The translations under genes and the position numbers were made by a program. This document shows positions 48,321-62,126 of a DNA stretch of 64,000 nt, in pieces; position 1 is the stretch's first letter; the number at the start of each line of letters is the position of its first letter. This DNA is from Dermanyssus gallinae (Eukaryota; Arthropoda; Arachnida; Mesostigmata; Dermanyssidae), in NCBI GenBank assembly GCA_003439945.1, contig QVRM01002053.1, forward strand, positions 102,501 through 166,500, in the 5' to 3' direction. Below the pieces are notes generated by a model. The model searched no databases. It saw only the letters and a program-made list of their open reading frames with translations, and was not told where the DNA came from.

Positions 48321-50934
48321 ATGAGAGAGGCAGAGCGTACAAAACGGAGCTGCCCACGGAAAAGGGTGGTGGATAAGGAAACAAACGCCGAGAGATGTGG
48401 GAGAAGAGGCGAGTGGTAGACACACAGCAGCCCAACCAGACGACAGGACAGCCTCGATAAGAACGACGGCGACAACAACGACGACAATAACAACAACAAC
48501 AACTACTACTACTACTACTGCTATTACTATTACTACTACGACAGCAACAACGATGATCACCCCGTCGACGATCTTCTTCTTCTACTACGGCGACTGCTAG
48601 TACCACTCAGTAGTACCTTTGTGGTGTTTGTTGTTCCTGGAGGTAGGTGGTGACGGTGGTAGCACTCGAGGTCGTCCGTAGTCGCCGAGAGAACTGTTGT
48701 TGTTGCTGCTGCTGCTGCTGCTGTTGCTGCTGTTACTACAACAACAGCGACAACGACAACAACAATAACCTTTACGGGTTGTACTAATGCGAGTTCAACT
48801 AGCGTTAGAGGACCGATCGCGGACCTTAACACGGCGAACGTGAACGCGACCGCCACGAAAACGATTCAAGCGCGAGTAGGAATAAGCCCAGTAGTAGGGT
48901 AACAGAGCAGCAGGACAGAAGTGTTGCTCTGACCCGCTGACTGAAGTGCCAACGCCAGGCTCCCTCTGTCCTCGACAGAGACCTTTCCCTGTTCCTTGAC
49001 ATCGGCAGTCCAACTCAGTACGCCCGGGTGGTACAATACTACTTAGCTTCGTAAACACACATCGCACATCGCGCGCAGGCACGACTGTCATTTCGCAGGA
49101 GAGGGCGTTTTCTTCTTGGCCTATTGACTGCCTCTCTCTCTCTCTCTCTGAGACGGGCTTCGGGCTATTGGCTTTCCCGCCTACGTCCCGCGCCGAACAC
49201 ATTGAAGCGCCCTTTCCGCCGAAGTGGCCGGGTGGCTCCGAGACACGGAACAGAGGACAGTTGCAGTAGAGTGCATGACGTGAGTGTCAAGCGATAGCAG
49301 CGCAACAGGACGAAATACAGAACAGAGAAGGAGACAAAGATAACGAGAAAGAAAACTCCAACGAGAACGAGAGAAATAGTAATAAAGGGAATAAGACTGC
49401 TTCGGCATAGCCAGCCCCCGAGCGGCCTAAACTGCTGAAGCGGCTGTAACAGAGCACAAAAAAAGGGCACTCTCTGGGAGAGAATAGCACAAGGCGGACG
49501 GGATAGTTCGTACGGAAGCACCAGCAATAGTAGTAGTAGTAGTAGTTGTGACTGTGATTTGGCTTTTATTCTATGTAGAATTCTGGCACGAGCAGCCAGC
49601 GCTAGCAGCTAGCAGGCTATCTACGTGGTGGTTTCTTGAGCCACAAATACAGAAGGCCAACAACAGATCACAGGAAGACTGCGAAAAGCAAACAAAAATA
49701 AGCGAGAAAACGAAAGAGCGTGATCTCTGACAAACAGCGCGGTGCCGTGACACGTTTCCAGGCGCTGCTGTTGCTGCTGCTGATGGGCAGGTGCTGTTTC
49801 AATTGTTGTTCTTGTTGTTGTTGTTGTTGTTGTTCCTCTTGGCTTTATTATTGTTATTGTTGTTGTGGGTGCTTTGCTGGTGTAACGTTTGTGTCTCTTG
49901 TTGTTGTTGTCAATGGTGCTCTGGTTGTCAATGGTCATACCATCATCTCGGCGCTGCGCTTCGTCGTGCTGTGGAGACAAAGTCCCCCCTCGACCTCGTT
50001 ACCTGCTAATAGTGGTAGAAGGGATCATCAGAGCAACCGGTAGACATTATTATAATAGTCAGTAGGACCGGTACGCCGGTCAAACAGTGGCACGCGTGAA
50101 AACAAAGACCGGCGGCGGCGGTGTCGACGATGATGACGACGACGAATCACATAATCGGCAGACAAAGGCGTGGGGAAAAGAAGAAAACCTTCAGTAGCGG
50201 CGAAAAAAAATACAAGCAAGCAAAGGGCGTTCGCCTGAGTGCGACGTCAACAACAACAACAACAGCAACAACGACAACGACAGAACAACACCAGCAGGAA
50301 CATCAACAACAACAACAACGACAACGACAAGAACAATAAAAAAACACTTCGCCAGGACACGACACGCGAGGGCGCAATATCGGCAAACCGACAAAGCAAG
50401 AAGAACAAGAAGAAGATGATCCCACTAAGGTACGAGAAGGAAGGAAGCCTGAGAGACGACGACAGCAAGAGGCAGCGAGAGACAAAGAAATTACAGAGAG
50501 ACATACATACAGAGAGAGAGAGAGAGCTCTGGAGAGCGCGCGCGGTAGAGAAGAGATTGGAAAATTGGTCGAAAACGCTGACTGACTGGGTGGGTGGTGA
50601 AACTCGCGGTGCGAATGGTAATGCTTATGGTGCTGATGGTGGCGGAGGTGGTGTTGTTGTTGATATTGGTGATGGTGGTGATCGTGGTGGTAATAGCCGT
50701 TCGCTGAATCAAGGAATAAGCGACGGCGACTAAGGATGAGGAGGAGGTCGAACGAACGAACGAGGGCCCTTGATTGTGCGTGTGAACGTGTGTCTAAAAA
50801 TACCGCATATCGCCGGCTGCTTCCAGCGCCTGGCCGTACAGCAGGCAGGCTGCGTCTGTGGCGTGGTGGAGGTGGTGGCGATGATGGTGATGCACAGGTA
50901 CAGATGAGTGGCTAGGCTGGCTTCATACAGGCTC
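46846..50934. other. Low-complexity intergenic DNA
   Basis: GGT/GTT and CGA triplet blocks lie at 47100-47250. GA-rich stretches lie at 47760-47900 and 48000-48250, and (TA)n at 48260-48296 runs straight into (GA)n (48296-48320). AAC/TAC runs lie at 48470-48540, and GTT runs at 49800-49870. No gene is supported. Confidence 0.55.
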
Positions 50935-51068
50935 CTGCTGTTGCTCCTGTTGTTGTTGCTGCTGCTCCTGTTGTTGTTGCTGTTGTTGCTGCTCCTCTTG
51001 TTGTTGCTCCTGTTGTTGCTCCTGTTGTTGTTCCTGTTGTTGCTGCTGCTTCTGTTGTTGCTGTTCAT
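50935..51068. repeat. (TTG/CTG/CTC)n interrupted triplet array
   Basis: About 130 bp of TTG, CTG and CTCCTG triplets. Opposite-strand frames read poly-Gln/Glu and poly-Leu. The register of CTCCTGTTGTTG blocks gives a weak 15-21-bp higher-order pattern. Confidence 0.9.
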
Positions 51069-52137
51069 GCCGCTCTCGTTGATGAACGCCACCGCCGCAG
51101 CCGGGACGGTTACCGCTACCATCGCCGCCGCCGCCGCAGCCGCCGCTGCAGTTGATGTTGCCGCTGCCTTTGCTGCTGCTGGGGCCGGTGCTGCCGCTGC
51201 TGCTGCGGGTGCTGGTGGTGGTGCTGGTGTGAGAGTCTCCACCTTTCTCGCTCGACCGGCGCGGCCCGCCCCACTCGAGTTTGCTCGTTCGCTGGTTCAC
51301 TCAGTCAGTCAGTCAGTCAGTGAGTGAGTGAGTGAGTCAGTCGATCGGTCCCGCAGTCAAACAGTCAGTAAGACAGGCACGCACGCAGACAGCGTCACCT
51401 CAGTCAGGTACTTGGTGTTCGGCGTTTGGCGATAGCCTTCGTATAGCCATAGAGTTAGCGCCGAAAGGACGACGACGACGACGAAACAACAACAGCAACA
51501 ACAACAACGACAACAACTGGAGGAACAGGCAGGCCTCCGAGAGCGATCGGCGGCGACGACAAGTACAACGATACAGTTTCGTCGTCGTTGGAGTACTACA
51601 TACACTAGTTCCAGTTTAACTAGTACTATTGCAGTTTGTTCGTGCTAGATCTACAGCTAGTTTGACTACGGAACGGCTACGACTGCGCGTACTACTGGAA
51701 CTACTGCTGCTGCTGCTTCTGCTAGTACCATCTCTGCACGCGGACTACATAGACATTACGTAATACTGCATGCAGGGCCTAAGGCGCGAAAATAGCCCGT
51801 GCAAATGACTGAAGATGTGATGTCGCATGTCATGCAAACTGCGACAGAACCGCGCGTGTCGATAGAACAGTTGTCAGGGTAGATATAGTATAGTGCCGTG
51901 CTGTGCCCGAACCCCCCTCCAACCCCCGACGACTTCAACAGCGACTCCTCTGAAAATCAGAGAAGACCTGGTGCGTTGAGCCTCTTGAACGGCGATGAGA
52001 AGCATTGTGATGATGATGATGATGATGTTCGGGTATTGTGCAGTGCTATTGGACACAATTAACTAATGGCTGTTTGATCAACGTGAGCTGTACGCAGAGA
52101 CAGTGTCGCACGAAGAACCATCAGTGCAACTGTCGAC

Positions 52138-52226
52138 AATAACCACGACAGCAACAACAACAACAACAACAACAATAACCACGACAGCAACAACAACAAC
52201 AACAATAACCACGACAGCAACAACAT
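52138..52226. repeat. Short minisatellite of AATAACCACGACAG plus (CAA)n
   Basis: Three units start AATAACCACGACAGCAACAA with variable-length CAA tails, a simple repeat with a conserved non-CAA header. Confidence 0.85.
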
Positions 52227-55200
52227 AACAACAAAGTCCAACGTGACAACGACCTTAAGTGACCGTTTCGTGACCGAGATCCTTTTTGCTGTGTGTGTGT
52301 GTGCCTTCTGCGTCGAGACGTCGTGTGTGGTTGTGCAAATCGAATGGTTCACAGCCCTGGCCACCGGCTGGCCATCCTCTACGACCTTCTCCTCCTCCTC
52401 ATCGGCAGTTGCCAGAGAATGCCGGCCTTCGGACCTTGTGCGGTAGAGAGCGGTGATTCTTGAAGATCGATCCCCATCTGTTGATGTGTTAGCCGTAGTT
52501 GCGGTAGTGGTGCGGTAGCTGCTGACGCCATTTCGTCGGTCGGCTTCTCTTTTCTTCCTCCTCTTCCTCTTCTTGTGATTCAGTTCTTGTGCTATCTACT
52601 TCAGCTGTCTTCAGCGTCAGCGACTGTCAAACTTCGACCCGTACTGATTTATCTGTTGACTTCAATCCTTCAATTTACCTCGATTCGCCCTAGACGATCG
52701 ACGTAAGCGAACTTGGAGAACCACGTCAATCACCTGTCGACGGCGACGGGGACGACGATTTCGTCGTCAGACAACGAGCGCATAGCACCGGTACGTGCAT
52801 ACAGACCACGCCATGATTTCTGAGACCTATTCGTTAGCGATCTGATCCTAGATCGTGATTGTTTTATACCATATATACATTTTTTTTTTATTACCAACAT
52901 TTATCAGACAACGAGTTCTGTCTGTAGTGTAGCATTGTTAGGTTACACAAGGGTCAGGTTTCTGGTATCTTCTAGTCGACTCTCTTATAAACTTTCTAAG
53001 CTCGCACTACGACTGAAGATACCGATTACGAAACACCCAAGAGACAATATATGTACCGTCGGCTGGAGTACAAACGAGTGTATATATATAGCAAAAAATA
53101 TCTATGCTATTGAGTTTCTAGTGCAATTTATATAGTTGAAATCGAAGTCTTGTTTTTTCCCTAGAAAACCTAGCGACAATAAGAACCCGTCTTTTTGTGA
53201 GGAATTCGTTAGGTTAACAGGAATGATGATAGTTTCTGCAGCGATAGTCTAGACGATTTGAAGCCATCAAAGCGCCCCGCTGCGCATCGTTTCGTTGTGA
53301 TTTGCATCGTTGTCGTGAGTGATTCCGGTATCGTAGATGACCCGACTGCTCAGCCGACTAGTAATCTCCGTGTCGTAGAACAAAAATAGCTGGCTTTGTA
53401 AAATCTTAGACTGTTTAGTATTTCAGTTCACATTTCACTATTTGTGCGTTGCCGCTGAAACCGAAAACGTTGTAAACGACACAAAGTGCGTGGCGAGAAA
53501 CAAACAAGATGCTTAATTTTTTTGGGGGTTCTAGCTGACGCAGGACATTTCAATCGTTTCGGTGCGAACAAATAGAGCGTCGTCGTTGTCAATGGGCATC
53601 TTAGTCAGCACAGAATCTTATAGGTGTTGAGTTTTTAATAAATGCCAGAAAGAAGAACAAGACAAACGATATAAAATTAAGGGGGACGAAAATGTGGCGC
53701 ATCGTCAGCGGGAAGGATGCGGAATAGCGGCACCAGTAGCAGCAGCTTATAATAATAATAATAATAATAAAGGTTCCTCAAGTCGTTTTTCGGCTAATGC
53801 GGCGCTCATGTTCTATCAGTCTTTCGGTTGTTTGGTTAGCTTCGATTGGCGCCTATCTCGTTTAAGCATCAGGATTGGTGCTTGTCCGCGTGGAGCACCC
53901 GCTCTGGGCCTAGATACATATGAGGCCGGATCTGTCCAACGGAACACAAGGATCGCCTCTCTTCTCTTTCTCCAGAAGACACCCGTAAAGGGAGGGGAAC
54001 ACGGAGTGGCAGGAGTGAGACTGGGGTGCGGAACGTGTGTCCACTACCGTGGCACAACCATTCTCTAGTTCGCTAGTAATACACAGAATGATGTACTACA
54101 TAGAAGCAGAGACAGAGAGACACCCTACATATTACGCGCACACTGGCAACAACGAAACTGAACACGGGACCGGTGTTTAGTGGCACCATGGTTCTCATCG
54201 CCATGCCACGTCGGTCTCACACGAGGACCGCCACTACATTGCCGATTTTACTGTTACGATTACAGAGCTGACGAATGAACAGATCTCACCCAAGAGCCCT
54301 ATGGATCTGTTGAATGTAGGTGATATTGCATTGTAGAGTGAAAGTCATCATTATCAGTGAATGCTAGTATACATTTATACTAAAATCTTTCAGAAAAAAA
54401 TATACGACAACTGCGTTGAAGCAGCAAAATGAAATAATCATAGAAATCGCGCACCAATTTTAGTCAAGACTGTCAAAGACGGCATTCTGTCAATGTATCT
54501 CTAGTGGTGGCGCGCTTCTGACGGCCATCGAAACATGGTTTGCTCGGAAAAGATGAATCTAGGGAAAAAATGACTCAGACATCGATCCGAAAGACATCAC
54601 CATGAATAATGACAACCACAGTTTTCGCGGTCGAGCGCACGTGAGACAAGTAGAGTACTTGCAAACCCACTAAGCCCGGATTTTTTACCACCCATACCCT
54701 GACACAGAACTGCTCGGCATTTCATCGACTTGTACCGCTCTCCCTGGCAGAACAACTCTAGCCATAAAGCTAAGCTCATAAAAGGGCAATTCTTGCAAAT
54801 AATCGTAACGTTGCTTTTTTGGTAAGTAAGAATAACAGTGACAATCTTACTGTGTGCATCAATAAAAGCCCGTCCTAAATATCGGGTCACACAGTTCCTA
54901 TGATCGAGGGCTCTAATAGTCGAAGCTGCTGCTGCGCTGCGCTGCTGACCATGGTCTTCATGGCAGAGCACGATGCATTCTGACGTAATGTTGTAAGCAG
55001 CATAACGCGGCCAGTAACAAAGATTCAGTCTGTCTACAGTGTGAATGCATGCGTGACTAATTACGTGCACCATCTTGCATTCGAGAAGTGGCCACCCGTA
55101 GCTGTAGGCACTCTCCCAAGCTGTAGGAACTCTGCCCAAGCTGTAGGGGCCAGCATTTGTTTTCTTCGATGTTTCACTGGACTATCCTATTTTGTTCCGT

Positions 55201-56175
55201 GCTTTGAACTACTTTATCTAGAACTACACTTGTTAGTGACTGGTTGGCGTAATAATATACAGGCACAAGCAATGAAGAGCATTGTACACACAAAGCAGTC
55301 TATTAGCGTATTCGTAGTTTATACACACTTATCAGATACGTGTCCGGGAGGGCAATTGTTCTCTCTCTCGGAGAAGCTCCTGAATTGTGACTAAACGATG
55401 GTGTGTTTGAGCGCTGTCGTAACATTTTTATTAATATAGATACCCATCGATATGTTTATGCGACGTCTAATGGAAGGGACACATACATAGGCAGGCGTTC
55501 ACTTAAGATGTCTGGCCATGATTTTTGGACTTGGCCGAAGAGGCTGCTGAGGCTACGTCTCAGTCGAGCCGCCGAAGGCGCATGAATGACCAATACAGCT
55601 CTCAATATACAGCTCCAGAACGACCGATACGGCGGGATGCCAGAGGTTGAGGACTTTCTGCTCCCGGTCGTTAGACCCAGTTGTGTTGGGTGCTGACTTT
55701 TCGACTACCTTATTGGCTCTCGGCCCCAAACAAGGGGATCGTTTTCTCGTCCTTCCCCTCTCGTCTTGCTCATTGTGGGCGAACATCGGGCAAATATTTA
55801 CATCGTTTACAATCTTAATGGGCAGACGATGAGGACGTGTTGATTGAGCCTAGACAGTAGAAGAAGCCGTAGCTAGTGGTAGCTCTGTGTGTTTGTATTC
55901 GGAACAAGCCGATATTGCTTCGACGATGCGGCGATGACACGAGGAACATGGATAACGAAAGAGAGAGAATTCGGTTTAGCCCAACAATCTCAGAGAACAA
56001 CTACGTTAACAACAGCGACGACGACGACGACGACAACAACAACAACAACATAAAATGCAACGGCAAGAAGAACAGCGACGACAATAACAATAACAACAAC
56101 AACAACAATAACATGACAACAGCACCCACAACAACAGGGATTATAGCAATAGCGACAGACACCAGCAACTAAAAT

Positions 56176-56208
<33 letters not shown>

Positions 56209-57113
56209 AAACTACGACAGCAAGCAACAATACCTTCTACATATGAGCATAGGCAACAACTGACGACAATAGCAGCGTTTTTCAAAGACCAGACTGGCTA
56301 GCAGCCACATTTTGGCCGCTTGCTGTCTCACGGTCAACTGCAGTTTCGTTCAGTTCTTTCGTTCTTCGAGAGAAACTGGCTGGAAAACAACGAACCACCA
56401 GCGACCAGAAAGAGGCGGCGGTTGCCATTGGTACAACATTGCAGGTGGCAACAACGCGCAACGAACGACCTAGACAACACATCTAGACGCACGCCCGACC
56501 GCATACCTACAGGCCGGCAAATGGCGGCATTGTTGACGGGCCGTAATCAGATTGAAGAGAACCGCTGCTAGACGAGCAAAGAGAGCGTCTTGAACTACCG
56601 AGCGACTACCACTACCGTGTTACGTACGATATGGCGGGGTAGCGCGGCAGGCGGCGGTGTTTGAAATTCTGCTACTGTCTCTGCTGGCAGCGGCAGTCAT
56701 GACAGCGCTAGAAACACAGCACTAGAGACTTCAATTTAGCACGGAGGTCAGGTTGACGATTAAACAATATCGTCGTCAGCATCATTATCATTGTAATCAT
56801 GCCGTCATCGCCGTCATAGTCACCAGCACAGAGACTCACACCACAGTAATAACACATGCCGGTACGGTTTGAGCCACCATCGAAAGAAATTGACGTTGGC
56901 GACGTAAAGAAACATTCCTGCTCATACAGTACAGCAGACCAGAGATAGAGAGATGAAGAAAAATAAAAAGAAGCAGGCGGTATAAGAAAGACAAAAAGAA
57001 ATAGTAATTAAGCAAAAACAGCATTGAAGGAAATCAATCACATACGGCTTCTAAACTAAAATTCTGTCTAGCGAGCGCAGTTTATTCCTAGCATGAAAGA
57101 ACAGCATATATTT
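52227..57113. other. Intergenic stretch, no supported gene
   Basis: 52450-55600 is less repetitive than its surroundings. The longest frame is 180 codons on the minus strand (55139-54597), with no recognisable domain; one frame of that length is about what chance would give in 64 kb. AAC runs resume at 56020-56200. A possible donor (ACCG|GTACGTG, about 52791) follows a GAC-rich segment but cannot be tied to a gene. Confidence 0.45.
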
Positions 57114-57186
57114 CTGGCAAGTGAGAATAGTCGATTACTGGCAAGTGAAAATAGCCTATTCTTGGCAAGTGAAAGATCGCCTAATC
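57114..57186. repeat. Three-copy 23-26-bp tandem repeat
   Basis: Units begin CTGGCAAGTGA at 57114 and 57138 and CTTGGCAAGTGA at 57161, each followed by a variable AATAG..TAT part. Imperfect. Confidence 0.8.
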
Positions 57187-59590
57187 CTGCCCATACGAGC
57201 GAATCTACACACGTAAGCTTATTCCTATTAGGTCAACACAGATTATTTCCTTCATAAACGAATAGAGCCTAATCAAACCCAAAAGATGCTGATGTGACAA
57301 AGATGCTGCCAGCGACACAATCAGCGTCTGGCGACTGTTGTTGTTGTTGCTGTTGTTGTTGTTTATGTTGTTGTTGCTGTTGTTGTTTATGTTGTTGTTG
57401 CTGTTATTTTCGTTGTCATTCTTCTTGTTGCTGTGGTGAGTGTGGACGAGTTCGGGGTTCGAATTAGCCCGAACGAGAACACGAGAAGAACGTCGTCCCG
57501 ACAAGCACGACAAGACGTCGCGTTCTCGTGGCGACTGCCGGCGGACAGGCGGTACCGCATCGCCGGACGACCGATCTAGTAGTCACACGATACTGGTGGT
57601 ACTGCAAGATGCAGAACAACAAATGAGGAGTGAAGTGGTTGAGGAACGACGCTGGCCAATCGACAAATGAATTGATAATTACCGCGTGGACCGGTGAGCC
57701 GACGGGCGGCTGTCGGAAAGGCCCTTCTGCCGTGCGTGAGTGTCTCAGTCAACTCAGACACTGTGGATCCGTCTACTTACTCTAGAAACGAAGCGAAACC
57801 GGTGGGAGAGATTGAGATTCGATACATAGATAGACAGATAGATAGATATATATATATATATAGATACATAGACAGATAGGTAGGAAACAGCAATGCAATG
57901 CTGCGCACAAGGCGAACGCCAAGGTACAAGATGTGCCGTAGGTCTCGCGTCTCAGGCGAACTGCAGTGGTTGACTCACTCGCTCGCCGGCTGGTTGGCGA
58001 CCAATTGCCGGATGGAATTGCCGCCGGCGACGACGACGATGGCGACGACGATGGCATCGCGGACTCACGGTTAGGCGGGACTTCGATCTGTCACTTCGGC
58101 GAACTTCAGCTACCGCTGCTGCACCGTTTGACCGACTAACTGAAAGGGGTGACCGGCGCCCGGCGCAGCGAAATCCAGACGCAACCGAGGGTACAAGCGA
58201 TGCTACCAGGCAAACAGTCGTGTCTCCTCTCTCGTCTCGTGCGCAGACGCGTGCATTTAGCGAACCTCGGCGTCTGCGCGTTTGAGCCAGTCGGCAAGCT
58301 GGATGTATGAAACAAGCCGAATCGTATGCGATGCACAGCAGCAACAACAACAACAACAACAACAACAGCCGCAGCAACAAGAACAACAACAGTAGTAACA
58401 ATAATAATGACAACAAGAAGAAGAGCAACTCATCGAGCACTTGAATAAACAAATAAACAAGCAAGCAAGCAAACAAACAACCACAAACAGGCAACCCTGC
58501 CAGACAGACACCAGACACTAGAATCAACGGTGGAAGAGGGTGGGCGTCGAGAGAGAGAGAGAGAGAGATAGAGAGAGAGATAGCAAGGCGAGAAATAACC
58601 TCACTGAGGATCACCGCGAAATCACCGCTAACTAACAACAGCAGACGCAGCCACGAAGTCGCGAAGTCGACCCGCCGCCGCCGCCACCGACGCTGAGGTC
58701 CCGTCCGCAAGTCCGCTGTCGCAAGAAGAAGGAGAGCGTCAATGTGGCGAGTCACGTTGGCGCTCCGTCGCGCCCAGGCCGTCAATGCTGCCTAGAGGTG
58801 CTGCGTGGCGGACATGAAGGCGACATCGCCACTCGATGAGAGAGTGGTGTGTACGAAAGACCCCCAAAAAAAACGCGTTCGTTAGAGATTGCCCGAGAAC
58901 GAGCTGAGCTGATTGATACTTTGCCACCTACATGATGAGCGCCGTGCCGATTGTGGGCACTCGGCGCTCTCCTGTTGAGGGCGCGGACGATAACCAACAT
59001 GACTGTGTTGTTGAAGGACATCATCTCGATGCACATGAGACTGTTGCCGCCGCTGCTGCTGCTGCTGATAATGATAGTAATCATAATATTAATAATGATA
59101 GCTATTATCAAATGTTTTATTTATTTTGTTATCAAACCCAGCCGGTACATGTACAGACTGAAGTTCTCATACGTGTATACATAAGTTCCTCCAGGCCTCT
59201 CTCTGCCTCGGTAGCATGTCAATAATAATAATAAAATCAATTTTGTGATAATGATGGTTATGATGGTCGTGCAATCGTGGTGATGACGATAATTAAAGTA
59301 GACCAACATTTAAGGAATACCGTTCTGAAATCGTTTGCGGTATCGCATCGATATCAAAGTCGGCCGGCGACTTTTTCTGCTCTCACAGCTGCTCACTTTC
59401 CCGTTGTGTTAACGGCTGGAATTCGTGTACGATGATGACAGCATAAGCAAAACAAACTCAGCGATGATAACACTATAACCAATAGAAAGCTGCTCCTACC
59501 GTTACTTTCACCACCGGAGAGGCATACATGAGTCGGGGCATATAGGAACCCAATAGAAAGTCAGAAGATGGTCGTATAAAATTGTGTACG

Positions 59591-59632
<42 letters not shown>

Positions 59633-61024
59633 CCATCATCTTGCCACTGGCTGTGTATCCAGAAGCAAATGCACATACATGCACTTACACGCGTGCAGTG
59701 GGGGACACACTTTATCGTCACTACAGACAGAATAAATAGGCATACGTACGTGTATACACACATACACAACATACAGATCGATGGATGATAAATCATCGCC
59801 CCAGCGAGCGAGCCTGCGTCCGTCCATCCTCATGGACCATCAGCATGGATTGAGATAGACCGCCTTAAACAACAACGAACAACAACATCAACATCACCAC
59901 CACTAAAACCTATAGCAGCAGCAGCAGGAGAAGCTTCAGCGAACGGTCTGCGTTGATGTAACTGCCGGCCTGATCGCCACGGCGGCGGCGGCATCCAGGT
60001 AGGAGGCCATTCTCTTGACCGTTGTTTCATCGACCGTTCGCCATCACGGCCTGCTTCGCTGTTGCTGCTGCTGCTGCCGCTGCCGCTGCTGATGTTGTTG
60101 TTGTAACGGTGGTCACTAAAGGCAAAATAGAGGCCGCGAGGAAGACGCTGCGTGGCTGAGCGCCTGCGACGCGTGGTGGTGGCCGGTGAGTGAGATGGTC
60201 GGGGCCTTTCTTCCTTCTCCGAGGTGGTCCGAACCGATGACACGAGACAACGAGATGGTGGTCTCCGACCACCACTACCACCACCAACACCGCCACCATC
60301 ATCTTCTACGAGCAGCACAACGAGAAAATACGTCGAAGAAAATGAAAAGAAGGAAAGGAAAAATAAGAAGACGACGAAGAAGAAGAAGGCCACAGATGAA
60401 GAAGAGGAGCCGCGGCGAAAGAAAATATCAACAATAAAACGAGAACGAGAGCGAAAACAAGACAAGAGCAAGAGAAACTAAACCATCGACCAGCAACGAC
60501 GACACCAACAACGGCAACAAATACCGGCAACAACGCAACGCTCTGCTTGGGAGGTTGTTGAGTTTTTGTTGATTTATTGACGATTCGTTTTGGCGTCTTT
60601 GCTACCCTATAGGTTACCCGCGTTACGTTACGTGTGTTGGCCACGTAGACACACACACACAATATTTGTACACGGCAGGAGCTACGATCCGAGGGGCATC
60701 GGGACACATCGGGGATGCCTTTCTTCAGTCGTCATTTTCGACGTCATTATTATTATCATCATCATCCTCATCATGGTCATCAGTGTACGGCTGTACAGGC
60801 GGGCGGCAAAACACAGCATGTGGCGGGGAACACACAGATAGCTGCTATGTGCGTACAGGCACAGCATAAACAAGTCCGTGCCACCATCCATTCGGCCGGG
60901 ACAAGGATGTCGAGCTACGAATTGGATCTGTGGACGAAACGGTTGGCCTTACGTAGCAACAATGATAACAACAACAACTACAGCAGCGACAAAGCTGCAT
61001 GCTGACTGATCTGATGACGGCCAC
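57187..61024. other. Low-complexity intergenic DNA
   Basis: GTT/AAC blocks lie at 57335-57420 and 58340-58395. (GA)n lies at 58549-58582, (TA)n at 57846-57862 and 59593-59629, CTG blocks at 60055-60100, and GAA/AAG at 60340-60430. No gene is supported. Confidence 0.55.
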
Positions 61025-61112
61025 AGCAACAGCAACAACAACAACAACAACAGCAACAGCAACAACAACAACAGCAACAACAACAACAGCAACAACAACA
61101 ACAATAACAGCA
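61025..61112. repeat. (CAA/CAG)n array
   Basis: About 88 bp of AACAAC and AGCAAC triplets. The minus-strand frame is poly-Leu and another frame is poly-Cys. It lies about 0.8 kb upstream of the Tsg start codon. Confidence 0.92.
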
Positions 61113-61927
61113 ATGACAACAAAAAACGCAAAAACGATTTACGCACGCACAGTCTAGTCGATAAACGGCGTTTATCTGTGCGCGCCCCGCTGAAACAGAG
61201 TCCAATGCGGAGATTAGATCCTCGACAGAGTACAGTTGTTCTCTTCTTGCTATGGCGAGCGAACGTACAGTACAATCCATCACATCCATCGAAATCCACT
61301 GTCTTTGAAGTCTAGTCTGTTCGCTTCATAACGATTTTGTTACCTTGATTTATTTGTTAACCGCACGGCAGTTATATCGACCGGATAATTAGGTCGATAT
61401 GTAAAGGTAGACGGCCCATGGTCGGACCTGCCCCAGTGGCATGTGTGACCCCCCCCACCCACCGGAACTGCAGCTTAAACAGCCACTTTAGAGGGCCAGA
61501 GAAGAGATTACCGAATACTCCGGAATAAAGGTTTAGTGGCTGCTAGTGACGCATGTGCTTCATACATTTCCGGATTAGTATTCTGCACTAGTCACCCAGA
61601 CAACGCCGCCACTAAAGACATTGACAGAAAGACAGGCAGCATAGTATTAGTTGTATGAGCTGATGACTCTAACCGACGTCTCATAACTAGCGTTCTGTAG
61701 GCTGTTTGTCGCTTTTCAAGAAGAGAAAAATACGTGCAAAGCGCCTCGTCATAACAGCTCTTAGATCTGCAATCTAAGCATACTACTGTAAGTCAAAGAG
61801 ACAGTAGCGACAGAAGGTGAAAAGATGCGTCAGTCATAGAATAGGGAGTAGCATTTTTTTTTATTAAAACCACCGCCACTAACGTTTCGCTTTATATGAT
61901 GTAGACATTTCAGACTTTGTCGGCAAC
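61113..61927 (+). other. Upstream region of the Tsg gene, possible 5' UTR acceptor
   Basis: No coding frame is supported. A T-run (61855-61862) and the sequence GTAGACATTTCAG ending at 61913 look like a splice acceptor, so the ATG-bearing exon may begin at 61914. That would leave a 14-bp untranslated leader in this exon and an untranslated first exon farther upstream. I cannot identify a promoter. Confidence 0.3.
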
Positions 61928-62032
61928 ATGGCTCCAAATCGAAGTCGAACGGCACAAATTGTCGCAAGCATCTTGCTGCTTTGCGTAAGCCTCTACATTC
62001 GGACAGCATCAAGTGCTGAAAGCGCTAAACAG
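61928..62032 (+). CDS. tsg: Tsg exon 1: start codon and signal peptide
   Basis: 35 codons from the ATG at 61928. After a basic start (MAPNRSRTAQ) comes a hydrophobic core (IVASILLLCVSLYI) and a likely cleavage region TASSAES. The exon ends at CAG with donor GTATGT at 62033, phase 0. I chose this ATG because it opens the only signal peptide in frame with exon 2. Confidence 0.88.
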
Positions 62033-62065
62033 GTATGTCAGGTCACTACAATAAATGCATAAGCA

Positions 62066-62126
<61 letters not shown>

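Noticed and set aside
52760..52800. 5' untranslated exon of Tsg ending at ACCG|GTACGTG
   Set aside because: A single donor-like site 9 kb upstream with no evidence linking it to the gene.
53694..54068. 124-codon plus-strand frame
   Set aside because: It starts in an AAT repeat and shows no domain; there is no support beyond openness.
54597..55139. 180-codon minus-strand frame in non-repetitive DNA
   Set aside because: No recognisable motif, splice partner or biased composition; one such length is roughly expected by chance in 64 kb.
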